A stretch of DNA of 6,939 nt from Campylobacteraceae bacterium (GTDB lineage Bacteria > Campylobacterota > Campylobacteria > Campylobacterales > Sulfurovaceae): the NCBI GenBank assembly GCA_026986085.1, contig JALSPE010000050.1, forward strand, positions 1-6,939, read 5' to 3'. Numbering within the stretch: the stretch's first letter is position 1; each line of letters opens with the position of its first letter. The notes under the pieces are model-generated. The model was not told where the DNA came from and searched no databases. It saw only the letters and a list, made by a program, of their open reading frames with translations. Shown piece by piece: positions 1-5,970 of the stretch. The position numbers and the translations under genes were made by a program.

Positions 1-804
1 TTAGTTAATCTCCAAACATGTGCTATACACTTTGTGTAAATCTCTATTAAAGTAGATATCTACATTATCTATTTTGTAATCTATCTCTATATTGCTCTCA
101 TTACCTTCTATATCTAACAAGCCAAGTTTTGGGCAATTTTGTATGCTCTCTTTTTTAATATTTTTTACGGTAGTAATTTTTAACCATTTATTATCAAAAT
201 CTTCATGAGTTATATAGCCATCTACTCTAACTTTTACCTCTGTTTGGCTATTGGTGTAATCTATATTTAAAGCATTAAAATCGACTCTTTTACCATTTAT
301 TATAGCATACCCTGTTAAATTTTCATGAACACTGCTATCTCTAGCCTCAATATAACCGCTACTGTAGTAAAACTCTCCATCTTCATTAACTATTTTTAAA
401 TCTTTTAGAGTTGCATCAAAATTATAGACAGAGTTAGCCTTTAGATAGTGTAACTCCCCATCAATTACCATATCTGCAACTTTACAACTATTATATATAG
501 TTTTTACCCCATTAGTATCGGTATCTACACTTATTGTTCCACTTTCACACTTTTGGGTAGTTATCCTATCATCTCTTTTTAAGCTAATTACTCTCTTTTT
601 TGCTCCAAAATTACCATTTATTGCACTTAATGCACTATCTGAGACAAGAGTGTTTTGCGATATTGATACAACTTTGTCAATATTCTCATCTGTAATGGTT
701 AAAAGCTCTTTGTTTTGAATATTGGTGTTGCTTTTTATGCCCTCTCCACCACATCCTACAAGTAGAAAGGTTAAAGTAAAAATAGCAATTTTAACTATAG
801 ACAT
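1..804 (-). CDS. Putative lipoprotein of unknown function, 267 aa
   Basis: I do not recognise the family. The N-terminus is a lipoprotein signal: a short start with Lys5, a hydrophobic stretch (residues 6-16) and a lipobox LVGC with the lipidated cysteine at residue 18. Gly at +2, not Asp, suggests the outer membrane by analogy with E. coli sorting. The mature part is polar and looks beta-rich. It has four further cysteines, C86, C107, C224 and C263, which by spacing could form two disulfides (C86-C107, C224-C263) in the periplasm; that pairing is inference. The ATG start is supported by AAGGA six bases upstream. The stop codon is the first three bases of the window, so the gene is complete. 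It is divergent from the antiporter gene. Confidence is high that it is a real lipoprotein gene; its function is unknown. Confidence 0.85.
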   Translation of the reverse strand: MSIVKIAIFTLTFLLVGCGGEGIKSNTNIQNKELLTITDENIDKVVSISQNTLVSDSALSAINGNFGAKKRVISLKRDDRITTQKCESGTISVDTDTNGVKTIYNSCKVADMVIDGELHYLKANSVYNFDATLKDLKIVNEDGEFYYSSGYIEARDSSVHENLTGYAIINGKRVDFNALNIDYTNSQTEVKVRVDGYITHEDFDNKWLKITTVKNIKKESIQNCPKLGLLDIEGNESNIEIDYKIDNVDIYFNRDLHKVYSTCLEIN

Positions 805-832
805 AATTTATCCTTATAAAATATATAAGAGA

Positions 833-859
833 ATAATACCATTTAATTGAGCATATCAA
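833..859 (-). promoter_or_regulatory. Promoter of the lipoprotein gene (extended -10)
   Basis: Read on the minus strand, TGG-TATTAT (841 down to 833) is an extended -10 element. It would start transcription near 826 and give a leader of about 22 nt. A TTGATA -35-like hexamer lies at 859-854 with a 15-bp spacer, which is short but tolerable with an extended -10. Predicted by eye only. Confidence 0.45.
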
Positions 860-901
860 TAAAATTATGGCAAAATGTAAGAATTATATTGATTTATTGA
901 T
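846..901. promoter_or_regulatory. Inverted repeats between the divergent lipoprotein and antiporter genes
   Basis: Two symmetric elements lie in the 156-bp gap. ATTGA-N5-TCAAT (846-860) overlaps the -35 region of the minus-strand promoter. A 9-bp inverted repeat has arms ATCAATAAA (855-863) and TTTATTGAT (893-901). Either could be an operator. The first resembles a CRP/FNR site but is one base too short between its half-sites. In DNA this AT-rich, chance symmetry is a serious alternative. Confidence 0.25.
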
Positions 902-919
902 GATATTTTAAGGGTAAAA

Positions 920-928
920 TGATATTAT
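920..928 (+). promoter_or_regulatory. Candidate promoter of the antiporter gene (extended -10)
   Basis: TGA-TATTAT is an extended -10 element that would start transcription near 935, about 26 nt before the ATG. No convincing -35 is present at the usual distance. TAAAAT at 915-920 is an alternative hexamer. Confidence 0.35.
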
Positions 929-960
929 CGCCATAAATTATACATATATAAAGGGGTTAA

Positions 961-2556
961 ATGGAGCAGTTGGCATTAGTAATTTTAGCAATTTTAATAG
1001 CATCTATACTAAATATTCTACTTAAAAAATTGGATCTTCCAACTGCTATTGGTTATATCTTTACTGGGGTTATAGTTGCTCAATTTATTGGTGGGGAGAG
1101 TGAACCACTTGAGCATATATCAGAACTTGGAATAATATTTTTAATGTTTACAATTGGGTTAGAGTTTAGCTTTGGTGAATTAAAGGCTATGCGTAAACAA
1201 GTTCTTCTATACGGCTCTATGCAAGTTATTTTATCTGCAATAGTATTTGCTTTTATTGCAAATATAATATTTGGATTCGATATTAAAAGTGCAATAGTTA
1301 TTGGTTCTGCTTTATCTCTATCTTCAACAGCAATTGTGCTTAAAATGTTAAATGATAATGGCGATATACACGCAGGGTATGGGCGTAAAGTTTTAGGTAT
1401 TTTACTCTTTCAAGATTTGGCAGTAATTCCTATACTAATAATGATAGATATCTTCTCTAAAGATATAGAGGTATCGACCCTTCTATTAACTACAGCTCTA
1501 CATATGGTAATATTTTTTGTTTTGCTATTTATTGGAAAGTTTGCAATAGATAGATACTTAGAGTTTGCAGTAAAATCTAAAAATCAAGAGATTTTTCTAT
1601 TGGCAATACTCTTTAGCGTTTTAGCATCATCTGAAGTTGCTCATCTGCTTGGATTCTCATACTCTTTGGGAGCATTTTTTGCAGGTATGCTACTTGCAGA
1701 ATCTCACTTTAAATATCAAATAGAAGCAGACTTAGCACCCTTTAGGGACCTATTTTTAGGACTATTTTTCTTTGTTGTTGGAAGTAGAATAGATATCTTT
1801 ATTGTGGCTCAAAATTTTGTTGCTATAGTTGCTTTGGTTATTGTTATTATGGCTTTAAAAGCTTTGGTTATATTTGGGATACTATACTTTAATCAAAAGA
1901 GAACAGCCTTTAAGAGTGCATTAGCCCTATCTCAAGTAGGAGAGTTTGCACTAGCTATCTTTGTTTTAGCTCAAAATCACAACTTTATTGATGATAAATT
2001 AGCTAATATACTCTCTACAACTGTAATCTTTTCAATGATTGCAACACCATTTATTATTAAAAACTTAACCTCTATTGCAGATATAATCTTTAAAAGCCCA
2101 GTTCGTGAGTTAAAAATTACCTCTACTGGTTTAAAAAATCATATTGTAGTTTGTGGTTATGGACCACTAGGTAGAGAGGTTACCAAAGAGTTAAAAGCAA
2201 AAGGTTTTGATTATATATTAATAGAGCACGATTTAAAACTCTATCAAGAGGCACTAGAAGATAATCAACCAGTATTTTTTGGAAATGCGGCACAAAGAGT
2301 TGTGCTTGAGTCTATCGATATAAAAAAAGCTGCTGCTGTAATGATTACTTTTCACAATTTAGAGAAGATAAGATTAATAGCACAATCTGTATTAGATATA
2401 GCACCAAAAGCCCATATAGTAGCAAGAGTCAGGGGAGAAGAGGAACAAAAAGCACTAGAGGGAGCAGGTGTAGATTGTATTATATCAACTGTTGGAACGC
2501 TATGTGAAAAGATGACCCAAGAGTTACTATATTGCCCAGTTAAAATAAAAATATAG
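961..2556 (+). CDS. KefB-type cation:proton antiporter with TrkA-N/RCK domain, 531 aa
   Basis: This is an inner-membrane monovalent cation/proton antiporter of the CPA2 family (KefB/KefC-like), probably exchanging K+ or Na+ for H+. Residues 1-370 are the transporter domain with about 12 hydrophobic spans. It carries the family motifs LSSTAIVLKML (120-130), FQDLAVIP (150-157, D152 being the expected ion-binding acid) and SQVGEFAL (324-331). Residues 393-515 form a cytoplasmic Rossmann TrkA-N domain: GYGPLG (399-404) is the dinucleotide loop, and the IEHD segment (421-424) supplies the acidic residues that usually favour NAD(H). It is shorter than E. coli KefB/KefC (about 600 aa), with little after the Rossmann domain, and no KefF/KefG-type ancillary gene is adjacent, so glutathione gating is not supported. 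AAGGGG four bases before the ATG is a strong ribosome binding site. Ion specificity cannot be read from the sequence. Confidence 0.93.
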   Translation: MEQLALVILAILIASILNILLKKLDLPTAIGYIFTGVIVAQFIGGESEPLEHISELGIIFLMFTIGLEFSFGELKAMRKQVLLYGSMQVILSAIVFAFIANIIFGFDIKSAIVIGSALSLSSTAIVLKMLNDNGDIHAGYGRKVLGILLFQDLAVIPILIMIDIFSKDIEVSTLLLTTALHMVIFFVLLFIGKFAIDRYLEFAVKSKNQEIFLLAILFSVLASSEVAHLLGFSYSLGAFFAGMLLAESHFKYQIEADLAPFRDLFLGLFFFVVGSRIDIFIVAQNFVAIVALVIVIMALKALVIFGILYFNQKRTAFKSALALSQVGEFALAIFVLAQNHNFIDDKLANILSTTVIFSMIATPFIIKNLTSIADIIFKSPVRELKITSTGLKNHIVVCGYGPLGREVTKELKAKGFDYILIEHDLKLYQEALEDNQPVFFGNAAQRVVLESIDIKKAAAVMITFHNLEKIRLIAQSVLDIAPKAHIVARVRGEEEQKALEGAGVDCIISTVGTLCEKMTQELLYCPVKIKI

Positions 2557-2672
2557 CAAAATAGTAGCTTTTATTGACCAAATAGATAATTTTTTGTATT
2601 ATTATATAATCTAGTTTGTAGTTAAATGTTAAAATAGTGTTATTTAGATATAACTTTTAAAGATGTTTTATG

Positions 2673-2678
2673 TATAAT
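2673..2678 (+). promoter_or_regulatory. Candidate -10 box for the small membrane protein gene
   Basis: A perfect TATAAT lies 51 nt before the ATG at 2730 and would give a leader of about 45 nt. TGT-TAAAAT at 2627-2635 is a competing extended -10. The 173-bp gap after the antiporter gene suggests this small gene has its own promoter and is not simply an operon tail. Confidence 0.35.
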
Positions 2679-2729
2679 ACAACAAAAGATGGTTTTTTAA
2701 CTCTCTTTTCTTTATTTTAAGGGGATATT

Positions 2730-2900
2730 ATGTTAGTAGATAAGGTGAAATTAGCTAAATTCTTAGCCATTGCTGATAGCCAAAATATAAAAGAACAAAA
2801 GAGTGAAAATAAGAGTTCTTCTAATGATTTAACTTTTGGAAAACTCGTTATAATTTTTACTATATTTTTTTATCTACTTTATCTGATTATAAATAGATAG
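2730..2900 (+). CDS. Small single-span membrane protein, 56 aa, unknown
   Basis: A short gene that a length cut-off would miss. ATG at 2730 is preceded by AAGGGG with a five-base spacer, as strong as the antiporter's own site, and the frame stays open to TAG at 2898-2900. The N-terminal half (residues 1-36) is polar, with a Lys/Glu/Ser/Asn-rich stretch at about 20-33. Residues 39-54 are a continuous hydrophobic segment rich in Ile, Phe, Leu and Tyr, and the chain ends Asn-Arg. The layout is that of a C-tail-anchored membrane peptide with a soluble N-terminal tail. There is no signal peptidase site and no cysteine. It lies downstream of the antiporter in the same direction but 173 bp away, so a partnership is possible yet unproven. 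I do not recognise the family; the gene call rests on the ribosome binding site and protein composition. Confidence 0.65.
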   Translation: MLVDKVKLAKFLAIADSQNIKEQKSENKSSSNDLTFGKLVIIFTIFFYLLYLIINR

Positions 2901-2920
2901 CTTATATTGGCTATCTGTTT
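2891..2920. terminator. Shared hairpin over two convergent stop codons
   Basis: Arms AAATAGATAGC (2891-2901) and GCTATCTGTTT (2910-2920) form an 11-bp stem with one G-T wobble and an 8-nt loop. The stem contains the stop codon of the small membrane protein gene (2898-2900) and that of the flavoprotein gene (2911-2913 on the minus strand). U-rich tails are short on both sides, so it would be a weak bidirectional terminator, or a 3'-end stabiliser. Confidence 0.55.
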
Positions 2921-3864
2921 ATAATATCTTTTACAATTTTGTATCCGTGGTTTAGTGCTATTGCAATAGAGCCACCACTCTTAAATGCAATATCTCCTGC
3001 AATATAAATTCTATCTACTGAGGATTCTAAATTATCTTTAATTATAGGCTCACCTTTGCTATCTAAATCTAAATTTGCACTCTTTAAAAAATCTACAGGA
3101 GTCGTTCCACCTATTGCATAAATTACCCTATCGTAAACTTCACTGCTTCCATCTTTAAAGTTTACTTTAACAACTCCATCTTCATCTTCAAGTGACTCTA
3201 TATCAACACCTAGTTTTGGCTTAACTAACCCACTATCAAATGCCTCTTGAATTAACTTTTTATTTGTAGGATTTGGTCTTGTTAAATTATCTCTTCTGTA
3301 ATTTAGAGTTACACTGTTACTCTTTCCTAACTCTACTGCATACTCAGTAGCACTATCTCCACCACCTACAATAAGTATATTCTCATCTTTGCTACATTTA
3401 TCTAAATTGAAGTTTACTCTTCCTCTTATTGAAGCTGGTATTTTGTAACTAGGCTTATTTGGCTTACCCATTCTACCAATAGCAATAACAATATTTTTTG
3501 CTTTAAAGTTACCTTTGCTCGAGCGAATATTGAATATGCCCTCATCATCTTTCTCTATCTTATCAACTTCGCAATTAAAGTGATAATCTATTCCATGCTT
3601 ATCTATTAACTCATCAAAAAAGTCTAAAGTGCTCTCTTTTGTTCCATCTGTAAATGGAACATTACCCTCAATCTCAACAATTTGCCCCTGCCAATCTTTA
3701 TCCACTCTTTTATTATCTTTATAAAACTTTCTGATTGTATCAGAGTGATTATTACTCTTCTCAAGTAGTAAAATTTTATCTAATCCAAGAACTTTAGCCT
3801 CTATTGCCGAACCAATTCCACCAGGTCCTCCACCAATTATTGCTATGTCATAAACACTATCCAT
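2911..3864 (-). CDS. FAD/NAD(P)-binding oxidoreductase, thioredoxin-reductase-like without CxxC (FqrB-like), 317 aa
   Basis: A soluble two-dinucleotide-domain flavoprotein. The FAD domain begins with GGGPGG (11-16) and an acidic strand end at E35, and finishes with the FAD-contacting YIAGD (287-291). The inserted NAD(P)H domain has GGGDSA (167-172) followed by YRR (189-191), whose arginines suggest preference for NADPH. Length and order match thioredoxin reductase, but the only cysteines are C98 and C157, with no CxxC active site, so it cannot reduce thioredoxin in the usual way. The segment around residues 45-60 (RKFYKDNKRVDKDWQGQ) recalls, from memory, the flavodoxin:quinone reductase FqrB of Helicobacter and Campylobacter (HP1164/Cj0559), which couples flavodoxin to NADPH. 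That assignment is likely but not proven; a YpdA-like disulfide reductase is the alternative. AAGGA five bases upstream supports the ATG. Its own promoter lies in the 94-bp gap behind the second lipoprotein gene. Confidence 0.85.
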   Translation of the reverse strand: MDSVYDIAIIGGGPGGIGSAIEAKVLGLDKILLLEKSNNHSDTIRKFYKDNKRVDKDWQGQIVEIEGNVPFTDGTKESTLDFFDELIDKHGIDYHFNCEVDKIEKDDEGIFNIRSSKGNFKAKNIVIAIGRMGKPNKPSYKIPASIRGRVNFNLDKCSKDENILIVGGGDSATEYAVELGKSNSVTLNYRRDNLTRPNPTNKKLIQEAFDSGLVKPKLGVDIESLEDEDGVVKVNFKDGSSEVYDRVIYAIGGTTPVDFLKSANLDLDSKGEPIIKDNLESSVDRIYIAGDIAFKSGGSIAIALNHGYKIVKDIINR

Positions 3865-3888
3865 TTTAATCCTTTTTAATAAAAAAAT

Positions 3889-3897
3889 ATTATAACA
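3889..3897 (-). promoter_or_regulatory. Promoter of the flavoprotein gene (extended -10)
   Basis: On the minus strand TGT-TATAAT (3897 down to 3889) is a perfect extended -10 element. Predicted start is near 3882, giving a leader of about 18 nt that carries the ribosome binding site. At 17 bp upstream there is only ACAATA, so no real -35. Confidence 0.6.
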
Positions 3898-3919
3898 TTT
3901 TTAGAAAGTTTTATTGTAT

Positions 3920-3950
3920 AAAAAGTTTAAGATAGCAGTAAAACTACTAT
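3920..3950 (-). terminator. Weak terminator after the second lipoprotein gene
   Basis: On the minus strand a 7-bp stem (ATAGTAG / CTGCTAT, one G-T wobble, 5-nt loop; 3950-3944 and 3938-3932) is followed seven bases later by five T (3924-3920). The stem is AU-rich and the T-run is offset, so efficiency would be modest. Confidence 0.35.
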
Positions 3951-3958
3951 AGAGTGCA

Positions 3959-4570
3959 TTATCTTACCCTGCAATTTGCATTTGCACTGATTAATTTAGA
4001 TTTAATACCTCTTAATCTATCGGCTGTAATTTCTCCTAATCTTCTAAATAGTTTTTTTCTAGCTTTTAGCTCAGCATCATCATAACTAATGCAAGATGAG
4101 CTATAGACTTTAAATTTATAATTTATCGAATTTGTGTAGTATCCCTTACCTTTAACAGTATAAATTATTGCACCTTGAGCATCTCTTGTTAATTTGTAAG
4201 CAGAACAGTTCTGATAAGATGCACCACCAGATGTTTTAGTATCATTTACTGTAGATATAATTCTAACATTAATTCTATTTGGAGAGTTATAGTTATCTTC
4301 TATACCTCTTTTATATAACTCACTAGTTAAAGTCTGCTTAAAATATTTTCTATCTACATACGATATATCTCCAGATACATCTACTCTTGCATTATAATTT
4401 GCACCTCCTCTTGCACTTCTAACCTCGCCTCTATATGTATTAGAGCTAGAGTTAGAGTTTACATTTCCATAAAGAGAGCCACCTCCATACGAAGGGTGTG
4501 AGTATCTACTTGCACATCCACTAAAAATTGTTACCAAAGCCAAAGGAACTAACACTGTTACTAATTTCAA
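3959..4570 (-). CDS. Putative lipoprotein of unknown function with TTG start, 203 aa
   Basis: I do not recognise the family. Residues 1-18 are a lipoprotein signal (Lys2, hydrophobic core 3-16) with lipobox FSGC and the lipidated cysteine at 19. Ala at +2 suggests outer-membrane sorting. A Ser/Asn/Gly-rich linker follows (about 20-60), then a mixed domain with an amphipathic segment YFKQTLTSELYKRGI (76-90) and a basic helix around 165-190. Cysteines C122, C160 and C200 are present. The start codon is TTG, not ATG: it sits five bases after GGGGGA, no ATG lies in frame nearby upstream, and starting here gives an intact signal peptide. A near-consensus promoter lies 26 nt ahead. It reads toward the flavoprotein gene, but a weak terminator and a separate promoter intervene, so the two are probably independent. 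Confidence 0.8.
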   Translation of the reverse strand: MKLVTVLVPLALVTIFSGCASRYSHPSYGGGSLYGNVNSNSSSNTYRGEVRSARGGANYNARVDVSGDISYVDRKYFKQTLTSELYKRGIEDNYNSPNRINVRIISTVNDTKTSGGASYQNCSAYKLTRDAQGAIIYTVKGKGYYTNSINYKFKVYSSSCISYDDAELKARKKLFRRLGEITADRLRGIKSKLISANANCRVR

Positions 4571-4602
4571 AATAATCCCCCAAAAAAAATATTCATTTCT
4601 AT

Positions 4603-4631
4603 ATTATATCTATATTTAGGTAAGATTTCAA
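4603..4631 (-). promoter_or_regulatory. Near-consensus sigma-70 promoter of the second lipoprotein gene
   Basis: On the minus strand TTGAAA (4631-4626), a 17-bp spacer and TATAAT (4608-4603) match the sigma-70 consensus at 11 of 12 positions with ideal spacing. Transcription should start near 4596, about 26 nt before the TTG start. It is the only full -35/-10 promoter I see here. The same 86-bp gap must also serve the plus-strand gene at 4657, whose own -10 (TATTAT at 4602 or TATATT at 4611) would overlap it. Confidence 0.6.
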
Positions 4632-4656
4632 CTCTAATTATTTAAGAGGAGAAAAT

Positions 4657-4917
4657 ATGAACTTTGATAAAGTATTAAATGAGTTAATTAATAACATCTC
4701 ACACCCACTAAAGAGTGGAAAAGAGTTAGAGTTAGCCCTAAAAGCAAAATTGACAAAAAAAGAGTTTAAATTACTAAAACTAAAAAGTGAAAAATTAGAT
4801 AATAACACTATAAAAGAGAAGTTAAAGTTTGACAACCAAGAGTTAGAGAGAGTAGATAAAAATCTAATTAAAAAGATAAATCAAGAGAGAGTAAAGCAAG
4901 AGTTTTATAATATTTAG
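4657..4917 (+). CDS. Small charged helical protein, 86 aa, possibly HTH-like
   Basis: Function not recognised. The protein is cytoplasmic by composition: no signal, no membrane span, no cysteine, and very rich in Lys, Glu, Leu and Asn. Residues 31-75 read as successive amphipathic helices. The stretch from LTKKEFKLLKLKSEKL (32-47) through TIKEKL (51-56) resembles the spacing of a sigma-70 region 4 or LuxR-type helix-turn-helix, but the match is only to pattern and the usual turn glycine is replaced by Asp-Asn-Asn. The ribosome binding site AAGAGGAG, five bases before the ATG, is among the strongest in the window, which supports a translated gene. It converges on hemH with only three bases between stop codons and no obvious terminator, so transcripts from the two probably overlap at their 3' ends. 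Confidence 0.72.
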   Translation: MNFDKVLNELINNISHPLKSGKELELALKAKLTKKEFKLLKLKSEKLDNNTIKEKLKFDNQELERVDKNLIKKINQERVKQEFYNI

Positions 4918-4920
4918 TAA

Positions 4921-5856
4921 CTATTTTACAGACTCTACGCTTTTAACTATAAAATCTACAAACTCATCTCTATCATTTGGACACTTCGTTACTTTATAGT
5001 AGTTATAGCCTATCTTTTGAGCTATCTCTTTATGCTCTATATCTAACTCAAATATTGTCTCTGAATTATCTACAGTAAATGCAATAGGAAAAATTAATAC
5101 ATTTAAATTTGTTGGATTTCTTAAAACATCACTTAAATTTGGCTCTAGCCATGTTCCATTGCCAACTTTTGACTGATATGCCAACTCTATATCTTGAAAC
5201 TCTACCCCATCTCTAATTAATAACTGTTTTAAAAGTTCAAAATTTGCTTCTATATGTTCACGATATGGGTCTCCACTCTCTATTATGTCTAAAGGTAAAC
5301 CGTGAGCTGATACTATCAATTTAATCTCTTTTGGCTCTCTTTTCTCAAGCGCCTCTTTTATCAATTTTACCTGTATCTCAATATACTCTAAATTAAAGTA
5401 ATATCTGTCTATTATCTTAATTTTTGGAGAGTAATCTATCTCTTTACATCTATCTAATATATCCTCTATTGATGATTTGGTAGTAGTAGATGAGTAGTGT
5501 GGATACATAGAAAATAGTATCAACTCCTCTATGTTGTTTTGCTTTAACTCTTTTAAAATTTCTTTTGCAAAAGGTTCTACATAGCGCATTACAGGGTATG
5601 TTTTAGTGCCTAATCTACTCTCTAATTTTGATGCAAGAGAACTTGTAATCTTTAACAGGGGGGATTTACCACCAATTTCTCTATAGTTATCTTGAGCCTC
5701 TTTTAATCTCTTTTTTACTATAATAGAGCCTACAAGTTTTCGAATAATAGGGTTTGTTTGTAGAATATATGGGTCTTTAAACATATTTCTTAAAAATATC
5801 TCAACATCCTCAATAGAGTTTGGACCACCCATATTTAGTAGCAAAAGTGCTTTCAT
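4921..5856 (-). CDS. hemH: Ferrochelatase HemH, 311 aa
   Basis: HemH inserts Fe2+ into protoporphyrin IX, the last step of protoporphyrin-dependent haem synthesis, in the cytoplasm or at the membrane face. Family motifs run along the chain: LLLNMGGPNS (5-14), FKDPYIL (26-32), GGKSPLL (62-68), MYPHYSSTTT (117-126), SAHGLP (183-188) with the metal-site His185, DPY (196-198), AYQSKVGNGTWLEP (226-239) and DNSETIFELDIE (263-274) with the catalytic Glu266. The usual DH-x-ET motif reads DNSET, so its histidine is Asn. From memory the Campylobacter enzyme also lacks it, so this looks lineage-typical rather than damaging. Length is normal for bacterial single-domain ferrochelatase. The ribosome binding site (AAGAGA) is weaker than its neighbours'. 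It is divergent from the FmdE-family gene across a 114-bp gap with a CRP/FNR-like site. Confidence 0.95.
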   Translation of the reverse strand: MKALLLLNMGGPNSIEDVEIFLRNMFKDPYILQTNPIIRKLVGSIIVKKRLKEAQDNYREIGGKSPLLKITSSLASKLESRLGTKTYPVMRYVEPFAKEILKELKQNNIEELILFSMYPHYSSTTTKSSIEDILDRCKEIDYSPKIKIIDRYYFNLEYIEIQVKLIKEALEKREPKEIKLIVSAHGLPLDIIESGDPYREHIEANFELLKQLLIRDGVEFQDIELAYQSKVGNGTWLEPNLSDVLRNPTNLNVLIFPIAFTVDNSETIFELDIEHKEIAQKIGYNYYKVTKCPNDRDEFVDFIVKSVESVK

Positions 5857-5875
5857 AATTATCTCTTTTTAGCGT

Positions 5876-5881
5876 ATATTA
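5876..5881 (-). promoter_or_regulatory. Candidate -10 box of hemH
   Basis: TAATAT on the minus strand (5881-5876), preceded by TGTG, would start transcription near 5869 with a leader of about 13 nt. TAAAAT at 5891-5886 is an alternative. From the first, the CRP/FNR-like palindrome is centred at about -47.5, not a standard activating position, so regulation of hemH by it is uncertain. Confidence 0.3.
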
Positions 5882-5909
5882 CACAATTTTATCTTTGTTT
5901 TATAAGAAT

Positions 5910-5923
5910 TTGATATAAATCAT
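5910..5923. promoter_or_regulatory. CRP/FNR-family binding site (TTGAT-N4-ATCAT)
   Basis: TTGAT-ATAA-ATCAT matches the FNR consensus TTGAT-N4-ATCAA at nine of ten positions with the right half-site spacing. It lies between hemH and the FmdE-family gene. Relative to the extended -10 at 5943-5951 (predicted start about 5958), its centre is at about -41.5, the class II activation position. AT-rich background raises the chance of a spurious match, but motif and position together are notable. Confidence 0.5.
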
Positions 5924-5942
5924 TAAAATTAACTATCTATTT

Positions 5943-5951
5943 TGTTAAAAT
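5943..5951 (+). promoter_or_regulatory. Promoter of the FmdE-family gene (extended -10)
   Basis: TGT-TAAAAT is an extended -10 element. The predicted start near 5958 leaves a short leader of about 13 nt that begins just before the ribosome binding site AAGAGG (5960-5965). The -35 zone is occupied by the CRP/FNR-like palindrome instead of a TTGACA-like box, as expected for an activator-dependent promoter. Confidence 0.5.
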
Positions 5952-5970
5952 TTGTAAAAAAGAGGTAATT

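Noticed and set aside
961..2556. Glutathione-gated KefB/KefC system
   Set aside because: The chain is shorter than E. coli KefB/KefC and no KefF/KefG-type quinone reductase gene is adjacent; only the broader CPA2 family is supported.
2557..2729. Riboswitch or tRNA in the gap after the antiporter gene
   Set aside because: The gap is AT-rich with no stable multi-stem fold or tRNA-like arms visible; only promoter-like boxes were found.
4638..4835. 65-codon minus-strand frame
   Set aside because: It lies antisense to the better supported 86-aa gene, is a Phe/Ser/Asn-rich mirror of Lys/Glu/Leu codons, and has no convincing ribosome binding site.
4921..5856. Inactive ferrochelatase because DH-x-ET reads DNSET
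   Set aside because: His185 and Glu266 are present, all other motifs are intact, and a non-His residue at this position appears typical of Campylobacterota enzymes as far as I recall.
5929..5948. TTAAC...GTTAA as an NssR-type site upstream of the FmdE-family gene
   Set aside because: The half-sites are 10 bases apart instead of the 4 expected, and GTTAA overlaps the -10 box.
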